In this document: positions 36,029 through 44,690 of the stretch, one piece after another | Layout of the letters: the number at the start of each line of letters is the position of its first letter | Numbering within the stretch: position 1 is the stretch's first letter | From: Paenibacillus donghaensis | GTDB taxonomy: Bacteria; Bacillota; Bacilli; Paenibacillales; Paenibacillaceae | Assembly (NCBI RefSeq): GCF_002192415.1 | Contig: NZ_CP021780.1 | Location: forward strand, 8,370,001 to 8,434,000 | DNA length: 64,000 nucleotides | Direction of reading: 5' to 3' | Made by a program: the position numbers and the translations under genes | The notes under the pieces: generated by a model | Told to the model about the DNA's origin: nothing | The model's database searches: none | The model's input: the letters and a program-made list of their open reading frames with translations, nothing else

Positions 36029-36733
36029 ATGATTACACGTTATTCGGCGGATATGGCCCACCAGTTCGACCATGGCTGGCTGCAGGGCAGCCACGTATTC
36101 TCCTTCGGGGATTATTATGACGAGAACAATACGGCTTTTGGCCCGATGCGGGTATGCAATGATGATACTATTGCTCCGGGCAGAGGTTTCGGAGCGCACC
36201 CGCACAGCGATATGGAGATTGTCTCTATCGTGCTGTCCGGCAGGCTGCGCCATGAGGATAACCTCGGCAATGTAATGGAGACCGGGTTCGGCGGCATTCA
36301 GCGGATGTCCGCGGGCACCGGCGCGATCCATACCGAACATAATCCGTCAGCGGATGAACCGGTACGGCTGCTGCAGCTGTGGTTCATGCCGCAGACGCGG
36401 GGAACTGCGCCATCCTATGCGGCGGGAAGCTTCGACCCGGCGAAGCTGGAGGGGCAACTGCTGCCTGTGGTGGCGCAAGGCGATGATGAAGTCGTGAGCA
36501 TCGGCCAGCAGCTGACGATCTACCTGGGACGGCTGGTTGCGGGGCAGAAGCTGGGATTCAGCCAGCAAGCGGGACGGCGGATATTTATCTATGCAATTGA
36601 AGGTGTGCTGCGGGCAGGCGAAGATACTTTGCTGCATCCGGGTGACTCGGCGCGGATCACAGACACAAATGAGCTGGCGCTGGCGGCCGAGGGCGATGAC
36701 GCTGCGCTGATTATGCTGATTGACCTGCCTTAG
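36029..36733 (+). CDS. Pirin family bicupin protein
   Basis: 234-residue metal-binding bicupin of the pirin/YhhW group, some of which are quercetin 2,3-dioxygenases. Metal-site His residues in GFGAHPHSDMEIVS and the Glu/His in GAIHTEHN are present, as is LQLWFMP. Start ATG follows AAGGAGG. Function in this organism is unknown; a stress role is commonly supposed. A 39-bp tandem repeat array begins immediately after its stop. Confidence 0.9.
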   Translation: MITRYSADMAHQFDHGWLQGSHVFSFGDYYDENNTAFGPMRVCNDDTIAPGRGFGAHPHSDMEIVSIVLSGRLRHEDNLGNVMETGFGGIQRMSAGTGAIHTEHNPSADEPVRLLQLWFMPQTRGTAPSYAAGSFDPAKLEGQLLPVVAQGDDEVVSIGQQLTIYLGRLVAGQKLGFSQQAGRRIFIYAIEGVLRAGEDTLLHPGDSARITDTNELALAAEGDDAALIMLIDLP

Positions 36734-36736
36734 GCA

Positions 36737-37126
36737 GCTTACGAAGATAGCTTTGCTGCGCAAAACTAAGTGGATGCTTACGAAGATAGCTTTGCTGCGC
36801 AAAACTAAGTGGATGCTTACGAAGATAGCTTTGCTGCGCAAAACTAAGTGGATGCTTACGAAGATAGCTTTGCTGCGCAAAACTAAGTGGATGCTTACGA
36901 AGATAGCTTTGCTGCGCAAAACTAAGTGGATGCTTACGAAGATAGCTTTGCTGCGCAAAACTAAGTGGATGCTTACGAAGATAGCTTTGCTGCGCAAAAC
37001 TAAGTGGATGCTTACGAAGATAGCTTTGCTGCGCAAAACTAAGTGGATGCTTACGAAGATAGCTTTGCTGCGCAAAGCTAAGTGTATGCTTACGATGCTA
37101 GTTTTGCTACGCAAAACTTTGAGGAG
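36737..37126. repeat. 39-bp tandem repeat array, 10 copies, each a hairpin
   Basis: Ten units start at 36737 and every 39 bp; eight are identical, the ninth (37049) has two or three changes and the tenth (37088) is degenerate. Each holds a hairpin TAGCTTTGC / GCAAAACTA around TGC. The unit is exactly 13 codons, so frames stay open through the array on both strands, but no start signal supports translation. The last copy contains the ribosome site of the next gene. Confidence 0.95.
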
Positions 37127-37134
37127 GGCCAAAC

Positions 37135-37455
37135 ATGGAAAGAGTACTCGTCAAACACGCGGTAACCGGACGGATGCTGCTCAGCAGCACGGAAGGGCTG
37201 ACCTATTCTTTTGACCAAGCCGGAGCGCTGACCGTCATTACCATCGAAGGTGTCACTGCGGATCAAGGGGCAGCGGTGGTGGGGCTTGCGTCGGAGCTGA
37301 ATGTGTTCCGTTTCGAGGAGCCGCCAGACGGCCCTGTTGTGAAGCATTGGTATTATGTAGGAGACAACCCTGTGCGGTATGATGAAACGACCAATACCTT
37401 GACGCTGACGGTGCAATCGGAGATTGAATACCGGCCGGATCAGTATTGGGAGTAA
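37135..37455 (+). CDS. Hypothetical protein
   Basis: 106-residue protein I do not recognise. ATG follows GAGGAGGG by 6 bp, a strong ribosome site placed in the degenerate last unit of the 39-bp array. Predicted soluble and mostly beta (VLVKHAVTGRMLLSSTEGLT, WYYVGDNPVRYDETTNTLTL), no signal peptide, acidic C-terminus. The leucine dehydrogenase gene follows after 47 bp, so they may be cotranscribed. Confidence 0.75.
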   Translation: MERVLVKHAVTGRMLLSSTEGLTYSFDQAGALTVITIEGVTADQGAAVVGLASELNVFRFEEPPDGPVVKHWYYVGDNPVRYDETTNTLTLTVQSEIEYRPDQYWE

Positions 37456-37502
37456 CAAGGCAATTAACACGAATCAGATAAAGAGACAGGAGATAGGGAG
37501 AA

Positions 37503-38609
37503 ATGGAATTATTCGCAGCATTGGAGCGGGACGACTACGAGGAGCTGTTGTTTTGTCAGGATAAAGCTTCCGGATTAAAGGCAATCATCGCTATTCATGA
37601 CACAACACTTGGGCCCGCTCTCGGAGGAACGCGGATGTGGACATATGCGACGGAAGAGGAAGCCATTGTGGATGCGCTCCGCCTGGCCAAGGGAATGACC
37701 TACAAGAATGCCGTATCCGGCCTTAATCTAGGCGGAGGCAAGACGGTCATTATCGGCGATCCCAAGAAAGACAAGAACGAAGCTATGTTCCGGGCTTTTG
37801 GACGATACATACAAGGACTGAACGGCCGTTATATCACGGCTGAGGATGTAGGAACCACTGAAGAGGATATGAACATCATCTATCAGGAGACGGATTATGT
37901 GACTGGCACTTCTCCTACATACGGTTCTTCCGGCAATCCTTCTCCGGCTACCGCTTATGGCGTGTACCAGGGAATGAAGGCGGCGGCCAAGGCTGCTTTT
38001 GGCACAGACTCGCTTGAAGGGAAGACGGTCGCTGTTCAGGGTGTAGGCAATGTGGCTTTTTCGTTGTGCAAGCATCTACATGAAGAAGGCGCACGGCTGA
38101 TTGTAACGGATATCCGTAAAGAGGCTGTTGCCCGTGCGGTGGAAGCATTCGGAGCGACAGGTGTTGATCCGCGCGAGATTGTTGGGGTGGATTGTGATAT
38201 TTATGCGCCATGTGCACTGGGGGCGACACTGAATGATGAATCCCTTCCGCTGCTGAAGGCCAAGGTGGTTGCCGGCGCAGCGAATAATCAGCTGAAGGAG
38301 AAACGGCATGGGGATGCCTTGCATGAGATGGGCATCGTGTATGCTCCTGATTATGTGATCAATGCAGGCGGAGTCATTAACATTGCCGATGAGCTGAACG
38401 GGTACAACAGGGAGCGTGCTTTCAAGCAGGTAGCCAAGGTTTATGACAACATTACCCGTGTGCTGGACATTTCACGGAGCAGCGGGGTTCCAGCTTATGT
38501 TGCAGCGGATCAGCTTGCCGAGGAGCGGATTCATCTGCTCAGAAACAGCCGCAGTACCTTCCTGCGCAATGGACAGCATGCGCTCAGCAGACGGAACCTG
38601 CGCGGATAG
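37503..38609 (+). CDS. Leucine dehydrogenase (Glu/Leu/Phe/Val dehydrogenase family)
   Basis: NAD-dependent oxidative deamination of branched-chain amino acids, feeding branched fatty-acid synthesis. Visible: substrate region [11 protein letters not shown], catalytic Lys in [13 protein letters not shown] and GGGKTVI, Asp in [13 protein letters not shown], and the Rossmann motif [11 protein letters not shown] followed by VTDIR. NAAG-type [13 protein letters not shown] is also intact. Length of 368 residues fits leucine dehydrogenase; valine or phenylalanine dehydrogenase is less likely. ATG at 37503 follows GGAGATAGGGAGA. Confidence 0.92.
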   Translation: MELFAALERDDYEELLFCQDKASGLKAIIAIHDTTLGPALGGTRMWTYATEEEAIVDALRLAKGMTYKNAVSGLNLGGGKTVIIGDPKKDKNEAMFRAFGRYIQGLNGRYITAEDVGTTEEDMNIIYQETDYVTGTSPTYGSSGNPSPATAYGVYQGMKAAAKAAFGTDSLEGKTVAVQGVGNVAFSLCKHLHEEGARLIVTDIRKEAVARAVEAFGATGVDPREIVGVDCDIYAPCALGATLNDESLPLLKAKVVAGAANNQLKEKRHGDALHEMGIVYAPDYVINAGGVINIADELNGYNRERAFKQVAKVYDNITRVLDISRSSGVPAYVAADQLAEERIHLLRNSRSTFLRNGQHALSRRNLRG

Positions 38610-38735
38610 CCGCAGCTTAGATAGATTTCACAGCCTCCCTGTTCATTCAAGGAGGCTGTGAAATCACTTGTGAGCTGCGGCTATGAAGAAACCCGGCAAT
38701 GTTCCGCCTGTAGAACAGGTTGGGGTTGCCGGGTT
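38610..38735. terminator. Two hairpins between convergent genes
   Basis: First: GATTTCACAGCCTCC (38624-38638) and GGAGGCTGTGAAATC (38651-38665), perfect 15 bp, further enclosed by CCGCAGCT/AGCTGCGG (38610, 38674). Second: AACCCGGCAA (38690-38699) and TTGCCGGGTT (38726-38735) with an inner TGTTC/GAACA. They separate leucine dehydrogenase from the convergent cyclophilin gene. T-tracts are weak. Confidence 0.7.
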
Positions 38736-38751
38736 ATACGGGTAATAATAA

Positions 38752-39507
38752 CTATTGAATGGTTGTCGGCTCCGGGTAAGTAACGCCCAGAGTATCCACA
38801 GTTACCTTTTTCATGACCGGAGGTTCTTCCGGACGATCATTGACATCACGTTTCAGATTGACGATTTCCTGGACGACCTCCAGACCCTCGGTGACCTGGC
38901 CGAACGCGGCATACAGCCCGTCCAGATGTGGAGACTCGGCAGTCATAATGAAGAACTGCGAGCCAGCGGTGTCGTTTTCTTGTGATCTTGCCATGGAGAG
39001 GACGCCTTCTTTATGCAGCAGGTTGTTGGTGAAGCCATTCTGGGAGAATTCACCGGCAATGCTGTAACCAGGACCGCCTGTACCGTTGCCATCGGGGTCA
39101 CCGCCCTGAATCATGAAGCCCGGGATGACGCGGTGAAAGATCGTGCCGTCATAGGTGCCCTTCTTGATCAGGGAGATGAAGTTATTCACCGTGTTCGGGG
39201 CTAACTCAGGGTATAGCTCAGCTTGGATGATGCCTCCGTTATCCATTTCAATGGTGACTACAGGATGGCTGGCGTTCTCATCGGGCAGACCTTCAGTGCC
39301 TGTTGCCGCAGCAGCAGTTTCCTGTGGAGCGGGAGTAGCCGCCGGTGTTGCTGTTGCTTCAGTCACCGGCGTATTGCCTGCACCGCTGCTGGTATTGCCG
39401 TTTGCAGCATTGTTGTTAGCCGGTTTATTGCCGCAACCTGCGGCAAATACCATGACCAGGCACAGCATAATTAGCAATGCTGTTGATTTCGTTCGTGTAC
39501 TTTTCAC
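38752..39507 (-). CDS. Cyclophilin-type peptidyl-prolyl isomerase lipoprotein
   Basis: Extracytoplasmic protein-folding factor. Lipobox FAAGC (Cys about residue 25), then an Asn/Thr/Ala/Pro-rich tether (residues 26-80) and a cyclophilin domain with GTIFHRVIPGFMIQGGDPDG, NLLHKEGVLSMARS, GSQFFIMT and LDGLYAAFGQVTEG. Domain core is complete. Start ATG follows GGAGCGA. Confidence 0.93.
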   Translation of the reverse strand: MKSTRTKSTALLIMLCLVMVFAAGCGNKPANNNAANGNTSSGAGNTPVTEATATPAATPAPQETAAAATGTEGLPDENASHPVVTIEMDNGGIIQAELYPELAPNTVNNFISLIKKGTYDGTIFHRVIPGFMIQGGDPDGNGTGGPGYSIAGEFSQNGFTNNLLHKEGVLSMARSQENDTAGSQFFIMTAESPHLDGLYAAFGQVTEGLEVVQEIVNLKRDVNDRPEEPPVMKKVTVDTLGVTYPEPTTIQ

Positions 39508-39647
39508 TTGTTAATCGCTCCTTTGCTTTCTGTAAACAGGTTGTCTTTTTACATAATACCTCCTTTGTCCCCTTACTTGCAAAAATACATTGTGCGCTTT
39601 TGAATAGGCAGCATATGCGGGTAGGCTTACAATTACAGGAAGCGATC

Positions 39648-40898
39648 ATGATCACATCGAGAAAGGTTGTGCATAGTTTGAATTTCTCCTGGCGTCGCAA
39701 TTTGATCGTGCTGTGGGTAGGCGTTTTTTTCTGCAGCACGGCGTATTCGATCTCTATCCCGTTTCTTTCCATATTTCTGACAGATGAGCTGGGCGTAACC
39801 AATCACCTGGAACTCTGGTCAGGAGTCAGCTTTGGCATTACCTTTTTGGCCAGCGCCCTGATATCGCCTTTCTGGGGATCTCTCGCCGATAAGTACGGCC
39901 GCAAGCCGATGCTGATCCGCTCGGGCTTCAGTCTGGCTGCACTCTATTTGATCAATTATTTTGTACATGATCCCTATGTCTTCCTGCTGGTGCGTGTGCT
40001 GCAGGGATTGCTGGCCGGTTTCGTGCCGGCGGCGATTGCCATGGTGGCGACCAATACTCCTGAAGACAAGACGGGATATGCGCTCAGCATCATGTCCACA
40101 GCGGGAGCAACCGGGAGCATCATCGGACCTCTGATTGGCGGGGTGGTCAGCTATTACACCAGTAACCGCGATGCGTTTCTGTTCTCTGCGGTGATCGTAC
40201 TGGTGTCGGCGCTGATTGCTACCTTCTTCGCCAAGGAGCATAATTTCGACCGTTCAGCTCCCAGGTCGCATGTGAGTGATGATATCCGGGAAGCCCGGAG
40301 CAATCGGGCCTTTATCACACTGCTGACGCTCGCCGGGATCAGCACATTCTCCATTATGATTCTGGAGCCGCTGATTCCGATCTATTTGTTGGACATGGGC
40401 ATCTCTAAGGATAGCGCTTCCTTAAGCTCTGGGATTGTTTTCTCTGCCGTAGGGATAGCGACGGTGCTGATGGCGCCGCAGTGGGGTAAGCTGGGGAGCA
40501 AGAAGGGTTTCGGGTTGATTCTCTTTATCGGGCTGATCGGCGGCGGAATCGGTAATATTCTGCAATATTTCGTAACCGGGTATGTGGGATTTGCTATTCT
40601 GCGCTTTGGTTATGGCCTGTTCTACGCCGGTGTGCTGCCTGCGGTTAACGCCATGATTGTTCAGGTAATTGAGCCGGGCTTCCGCGGGCGGGCTTTCGGT
40701 TTGAATCAGTCTGCGGCCCAACTGGCTACGATGGCCGGGCCGATTATGGGCGGCTTACTGGGCGGATTGATTCCGATCAAATGGGTGTTTGTCATCAATG
40801 GAGTGATGCTGCTTGCGGCTGCCGTGCTGGTGAAGACGCGCAAGCTGGAGCAGCAGATCGATGCGGCCCGCCTTGCAAGGCAATCGGCGGCGCAGTAA
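39648..40898 (+). CDS. MFS efflux transporter (12-helix, DHA1 type)
   Basis: 417-residue transporter. Motif A WGSLADKYGRKPMLIRSG, motif B LVRVLQGLLAGFVPAAIAMV, and motif C-like GATGSIIGPLIGG place it in the drug:H+ antiporter-1 group (Blt/NorA/Tet-like). ATG 39648 follows AGGAAG; the frame is open upstream but overlaps the divergent cyclophilin gene. Substrate unknown. Confidence 0.9.
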   Translation: MITSRKVVHSLNFSWRRNLIVLWVGVFFCSTAYSISIPFLSIFLTDELGVTNHLELWSGVSFGITFLASALISPFWGSLADKYGRKPMLIRSGFSLAALYLINYFVHDPYVFLLVRVLQGLLAGFVPAAIAMVATNTPEDKTGYALSIMSTAGATGSIIGPLIGGVVSYYTSNRDAFLFSAVIVLVSALIATFFAKEHNFDRSAPRSHVSDDIREARSNRAFITLLTLAGISTFSIMILEPLIPIYLLDMGISKDSASLSSGIVFSAVGIATVLMAPQWGKLGSKKGFGLILFIGLIGGGIGNILQYFVTGYVGFAILRFGYGLFYAGVLPAVNAMIVQVIEPGFRGRAFGLNQSAAQLATMAGPIMGGLLGGLIPIKWVFVINGVMLLAAAVLVKTRKLEQQIDAARLARQSAAQ

Positions 40899-41094
40899 TT
40901 CATATTGCCGCGCGTTCTGCAAGGGTGCAAGGCGTAAACCTGCCGTGCCATCAATAAAAGGAACAGTGTCAAAATCGAGTAGACGGCGAGGTTCCCCACA
41001 GCTATCAGCGTAAGCAGCTAACGTTATTTGATTGATTATTTAAAGTAAGTGTGTTTATTATATGAATATCGGATTTACATAAGGAGGCGATATC

Positions 41095-41547
41095 ATGGAT
41101 GAAATTGATAATAACATTCTGTCTCATTTACAGAACCAAGCTAGGTTATCAATGACCGACTTAGGAAAGCTGGTAGGTCTATCCCAGCCTGCCGTAACTG
41201 AACGTGTGAAACGAATGGAAGAAAAAGGAGTTATTGAGGAATACCGTACAGTGATCTCCCCACAAAAAGTGGGTAAGCAAAGCATAGCCTATATTCTTTT
41301 TCGGACGCGAGATTGTTATGCCTTTCTTGATTTTTGCCGTTCATCGCCTGAAGTGGTGGAATGTTATCGAATAAGTGGAGAACACAACTATTTATTGAAA
41401 GTCATGACGGACTCCACTCTTGGACTGGAAGAGTTTGAAAACCAGTGCGATCAATACGGAACTTATACAACTCTAATCGTGATGTCTGCACCTATCGCGC
41501 ATAAAAACCTCATTGAAGGAACGAATTTACTTGCGTATAAAGAGTAG
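41095..41547 (+). CDS. Lrp/AsnC family transcriptional regulator
   Basis: 150-residue regulator responding to amino acids. N-terminal helix-turn-helix (IDNNILSHLQNQARLSMTDL, GLSQPAVTERVKRMEEKGVI) and a C-terminal RAM/ligand domain. ATG follows AAGGAGG. More AT-rich than neighbours to the left. Located next to leucine dehydrogenase only within 2.5 kb, so regulation of that gene is speculative. Followed by a perfect terminator. Confidence 0.93.
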   Translation: MDEIDNNILSHLQNQARLSMTDLGKLVGLSQPAVTERVKRMEEKGVIEEYRTVISPQKVGKQSIAYILFRTRDCYAFLDFCRSSPEVVECYRISGEHNYLLKVMTDSTLGLEEFENQCDQYGTYTTLIVMSAPIAHKNLIEGTNLLAYKE

Positions 41548-41558
41548 CCTGGCAATTA

Positions 41559-41596
41559 AAAATGAAGGAATCCAAGATGCGATTCCTTCATTTTAG
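41559..41596 (+). terminator. Terminator of the Lrp-type gene
   Basis: AAAATGAAGGAATC (41559-41572) and GATTCCTTCATTTT (41581-41594): perfect 14-bp arms, 8-nt loop, T-tract in the right arm. Confidence 0.85.
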
Positions 41597-41660
41597 TTGA
41601 AATAACGCTTACTGCTTAGGATTCAGCCAGGATTTAGAGTGTTGCCTGGACCTTCGGAGT

Positions 41661-41849
41661 AATTAGATGCGAAACTGCAACTAATTTCAGCCGAAACGCC
41701 CATTATCAGGAGAATAAGTGCAAATCTGCAACTAAATTCGAGTAAAGCAAGCTTATTACGCTCAAAATCCGAAATTAGGTGCGTTTTCGCACTTATTTTC
41801 TCCAACACAGAAAAAAATGACTAAATAGATGCAGTTTCGCAACTAATTC
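41661..41849. repeat. Cluster of four AATTAG-TGC-N-GCA-CTAATT palindromes
   Basis: Four ~26-bp quasi-palindromes at 41661, 41711, 41773 and 41822, spaced 50-62 bp. Examples of cores: ATGCGAAACTGCAAC, GTGCAAATCTGCAAC, GTGCGTTTTCGCAC, ATGCAGTTTCGCAAC, each flanked by AATTAG/TAAG and CTAATT/CTTATT. Non-coding. The same family recurs at 45652-45911 and 16681-16950. Confidence 0.85.
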
Positions 41850-41872
41850 TTTGGACTGGACATATGAGACTC

Positions 41873-41955
41873 TATAAGATGAACTTAAGAATGAAACGAT
41901 GGGGTTATCAGAATGCCTGGTGCATGGAACTGAATCTGAAGTGTTCTTATCATAC
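41873..41955 (+). repeat. Hairpin element, copy C (GAACTTAAGAATG family), degenerate
   Basis: TATAAGATGAACTTAAGAAT from 41873 is identical to the left arm of copy A at 18956, including preceding GAGACT. The loop holds CCTGGTGCATGG as in copy A. The right arm is mostly lost (TTCTTATCATA). It is followed directly by CCTAAGTAGTAAC of the other repeat family. Confidence 0.65.
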
Positions 41956-41974
41956 GGAGTCCTAAGTAGTAACA

Positions 41975-42190
41975 AATAAAGCCTTTTTTGACCAGCAAAA
42001 TGGTGTGCAGTTTGTGGCAGAACAAAATGGAGAGTTAGTCGGTTTTTCTACATTATTCTTTACATTCAGCACTATGAAAGCGGATAAAGTCACCGTAATG
42101 AATGACCTCTTTGTAATAGAACAATTTAGAGGTCACCCCAGAAAATGCCCCTACTTACGGTTCACCGCACTGACTGTAACGGCAAGTTAA
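41975..42190 (+). pseudogene. GNAT acetyltransferase fragment
   Basis: Frame encodes NKAFFDQQNGVQFVAEQNGE then LVGFSTLFFTFSTMKADKVT and VMNDLFVIEQFRG, the middle of a GNAT N-acetyltransferase (strand beta4 and the start of the acetyl-CoA site). Both ends are missing: sequence upstream is repeat DNA and the match stops at about 42133 where an unrelated hairpin element begins. Confidence 0.75.
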
Positions 42191-42215
42191 AGTCCACCTG
42201 TTGCTAGGGTGGTTT
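42147..42215 (+). repeat. CCCCTA...GGTTCACCGC hairpin element, copy 1
   Basis: About 43 bp (GCCCCTA through CGGTTCACCGCACTGACTGT to AACGGCAAGTT) match the element at 44980-45025. It is followed by CCACC/GGTGG with a TTTTCTCTTTTTT tail, a likely terminator. It abuts the truncated GNAT gene. Confidence 0.65.
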
Positions 42216-42321
42216 TCTCTTTTTTCTTATTGGATAAATATTTCTTGAAGGCGACGTTACGTCACTTGCTATACTGACTGAGAATGACATGCTAGAGCAA
42301 TCAATTGGATGTGAGGAATGG

Positions 42322-42426
42322 ATGAACAAAGAGAACTATCTGACGACAGGACAGCTTGCCAAGCGTACAGGGATAACGGTCAGGACATTACGATATTACG
42401 ATAAGGTGGGGCTGATGTTTGGTTAG
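42322..42426 (+). pseudogene. MerR-family regulator, N-terminal fragment
   Basis: 34 codons: MNKENYLTTGQLAKRTGITV then RTLRYYDKVGLMFG and a stop. This is the MerR helix-turn-helix (GQLAKRTGITVRTLRYYD) cut off before the effector region. ATG 42322 follows GAGGAATG. The sequence after the stop is the left 80-bp direct repeat. Confidence 0.85.
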
Positions 42427-42460
42427 GACCAAAACGTTTGAATTGTCATTGAATGATAAC

Positions 42461-42540
42461 GTTGATATTATCCAAGGCAGAGTAGTTTCCTTATCTGCGC
42501 TTAGTGTTTGATGCTGTGTAAGCGTTGAAAATTTATATTA
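42461..42540 (+). repeat. 80-bp direct repeat, left copy
   Basis: From TTGATATTATC to AAATTTATATTA; shares AGTAGTTTCC(T/A)TATCTGCGCTT and GTGTAAGCG/GTGTAGGTG-type stretches with the copy at 43659-43736 in the same orientation. The pair brackets the AraC-family gene. Confidence 0.8.
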
Positions 42541-42600
42541 GGCGAGTTAAGGAATAAAATATATCCTCTCTTTTCCGCAAGTGAAATCAAGCAATGCAAT

Positions 42601-42635
42601 TTCAACCACTCTATAATGACTATAGAGTGGTTGAA
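42601..42635 (+). promoter_or_regulatory. Perfect 15-bp palindrome over a TATAAT box
   Basis: TTCAACCACTCTATA (42601-42615) and TATAGAGTGGTTGAA (42621-42635) are perfect complements with ATGAC between them. TATAAT at 42612-42617 lies in the centre, and the ribosome site starts 2-3 bp after the right arm. Likely an operator of the AraC-family gene overlapping its promoter. Confidence 0.75.
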
Positions 42636-42652
42636 ACGAGGTGAACAGACGA

Positions 42653-43621
42653 ATGTACGAGTGGCACAAGCAAATTCAAATAATTCTTGATGAAATTGAC
42701 AAGTGTATTAAAAATCGTAACGGTGAAGCAATAACGCTGCGATTTCTTTCTCGTAAGTTAGGTTATTCCGAATTTCATACTACGAGAAAATTTAAGGAAA
42801 TATCGGGTATGCAATTTAGGGATTATCTGCGGCATAGAAAATTAGCCTTTGTACTAAAAGAGGTTCGGGATAGTGAAAAAAGCATTTTGGATATTGCTTT
42901 TGATTATGGTTTTTCATCACATGAAGCTTTTACCAGAGCTTTCAAGGGAACATATGGTGTAACTCCAAGTGAATACCGAAAAAAGCCTATGCCTGTCGCC
43001 CTTCGTACAAAAATAAACTCTTTCGACCGCTACTTTTTCGGATTTGGAGAGATTGGTATGATGAAATCTACGGATGATGTCAAAATTTATTTTGTAACGA
43101 TTCCCGCACACAAATTTTTGCACATTAAAAACTATGAGAGTAATGGGTATTGGGATTTTTGGCAAAAGCAAAGTCTTATTCCCGGACAGGACTACGAAAC
43201 AATTTGCGGCTTACTCGATAGTATTAAGGGCAAATTGGACGACGATGGAGGGAGCGAAGCTAACAGCGGCAGTGGTCAAATTATGGCGTATATCAATGAC
43301 CCGGACGGTAGACTTTGCGATTGGGGTATTCCGCGTACAGAGTGTCATGGTACACGTCTTCCTTTTGATTATAAAGGCGAAGTACCACCACAAATGCTTA
43401 TGATTGATGTTCCCGAAGCCGAGTATATTGTTTTTGAACATGGTCCATTCGATTATGAGCAGGAAAATCGTAGTGTAGAGGAAAAGATCGAAAAGACAAT
43501 GGCAACTTTTGATTTTGCAGGCACTGGTTACTGCTTTGATACTTCTCCCGGTAGAATAATTTACTTTTATTTTAATCCGGAACGGTTTTTTAAGTATATC
43601 AGACCAGTGCGGAAGTCATAA
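42653..43621 (+). CDS. AraC-family regulator with GyrI-like effector domain
   Basis: 322 residues. N-terminal AraC DNA-binding domain (AITLRFLSRKLGYSEFHTTR, then ILDIAFDYGFSSHEAFTRAF and GVTPSEYRKKP), C-terminal GyrI/effector-binding-like domain (VTIPAHKFLHIKNYESNGYW, YIVFEHGPFDYEQENRSVEE). ATG 42653 follows GAGGTGA; GTG at 42641 is part of the ribosome site. AT-rich compared with core genes. It is bracketed by 80-bp direct repeats and surrounded by gene fragments, so it probably arrived by transfer. Confidence 0.88.
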   Translation: MYEWHKQIQIILDEIDKCIKNRNGEAITLRFLSRKLGYSEFHTTRKFKEISGMQFRDYLRHRKLAFVLKEVRDSEKSILDIAFDYGFSSHEAFTRAFKGTYGVTPSEYRKKPMPVALRTKINSFDRYFFGFGEIGMMKSTDDVKIYFVTIPAHKFLHIKNYESNGYWDFWQKQSLIPGQDYETICGLLDSIKGKLDDDGGSEANSGSGQIMAYINDPDGRLCDWGIPRTECHGTRLPFDYKGEVPPQMLMIDVPEAEYIVFEHGPFDYEQENRSVEEKIEKTMATFDFAGTGYCFDTSPGRIIYFYFNPERFFKYIRPVRKS

Positions 43622-43658
43622 TCAATAAAAAGCACCTGCCCAATGTGAAATGACTCCT

Positions 43659-43736
43659 TTGATATTATCTATAGCAGGGTAGTTTCCATATCTGCGCTTC
43701 GTGCTTGAGTTGTGTAGGTGCTGTAAATTTATATTA
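43659..43736 (+). repeat. 80-bp direct repeat, right copy
   Basis: Same sequence type and orientation as 42461-42540, roughly 80 percent identical by eye. Followed at once by the truncated methyltransferase frame. Confidence 0.8.
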
Positions 43737-43747
43737 CTATAGACATT

Positions 43748-44438
43748 TTTATCTCACCTGGCACTATGGATTCTGTTGACGCACAACAGATCCCATTCCA
43801 TGATGAGCAATTTGACATGGTTATCGCTAACAACATGCTGTATCACGTGCCGGATATCCCTAGAGCAATCCGTGAGATGCACCGTGTCCTAAAGCGAGAA
43901 GGTGTAGTGTGCACCTCTACGATGAGCACTCAACACCTACAAGAGGTCGAACACTTGGCGGTTTCGTTCGACTCCGACTTTCACGTGTTGGATCATGCTA
44001 TTAAACGGTTCCACCTGGGTAACGTAGGAGTGGGCGAGGCCTATATGTCACCGAGCTCCGTTACCGAAATCCTGCACTTCTATGTAGCTGAGTATAGTGA
44101 AGATATGACAACGGGTCACGGTGGGGGCCTTGAGGAGGAGCAGGAGAACATTGAAGTGGTGGAACTTCCATTTGCTCAAGCGCTAGACATGGTCGAAAGC
44201 GGCGAGATTCGTGACGCTAAGACGATAATGCTGCTCCAATACGCTCAGATCCAAGGTCTCTTGAAAGTGAAATCGAAACCACTGCATATCCTCATCGCAG
44301 GCCCGTATCGTTCTGGAACGAATGATGATCATGTATTAATCGAGAAAAACGTCTCAGGGTGCCGATGAAATGGTAAGGGTTGCCAAAGAGAAAGGATTGT
44401 CGATTTACGAACGGCTCGACGAACTTCCGTTGGTGTGA
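43748..44438 (+). pseudogene. Chimeric remnant: methyltransferase + NUDIX + DUF4406-like fragments
   Basis: One open frame joins pieces of different genes. From 43748 to about 44030: the C-terminal half of a class I SAM methyltransferase (DSVDAQQIPFHDEQFDMVIA, NNMLYHVPDIPRAIREMHRV) without the SAM-binding GxG part. From about 44030 to 44277: the C-terminal part of an NudK-like NUDIX protein (GGGLEEEQENIEVVELPFAQ, DAKTIMLLQYAQIQGLL). From 44280: HILIAGPYRSGTNDDHVLIE as in nucleoside 2-deoxyribosyltransferase-like DUF4406, then an internal deletion and frame change near 44355, ending as GADEMVRVAKEKGLSIYERL and DELPLV. Decayed DNA. Confidence 0.75.
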
Positions 44439-44690
44439 TTATCTTCTTTGAGCGGACCAAAGACAGCTTGCGTCTGGGTATCCTACACTTTATAAAATAT
44501 TTTCACTTTGAACGTATCAAACTTGTAAGCATAGGTTGGAAGACTCCGATTCTTGCAAAAAAAAAAGAGTCCCGATAATTTTCAAGACCTTATTCAACAT
44601 CATACTAAACGAGAAATAATAAGTCTATACTTTTTTGACTATATATGTAAAAATGCGTTCATTAACAAATGTATGGGAGGGAATGAAAAT
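44439..44690. other. Spacer in the fragment region
   Basis: AT-rich, contains a run of ten A at about 44558-44567. No gene or remnant recognised with confidence. Confidence 0.4.

Noticed and set aside
36737..37126. CRISPR array
   Set aside because: The 39-bp units are strictly tandem with no unique spacers and there are no cas genes nearby.
36720..37214. 164-codon frame of LTKIALLRKTKWM repeats
   Set aside because: Arises from the 39-bp unit being 13 codons; starts inside the pirin gene without initiation signals.
42461..43736. Integron-type attC sites around the AraC-family gene
   Set aside because: The 80-bp repeats lack paired GTTRRRY/RYYYAAC ends and fold poorly; no integrase is present.
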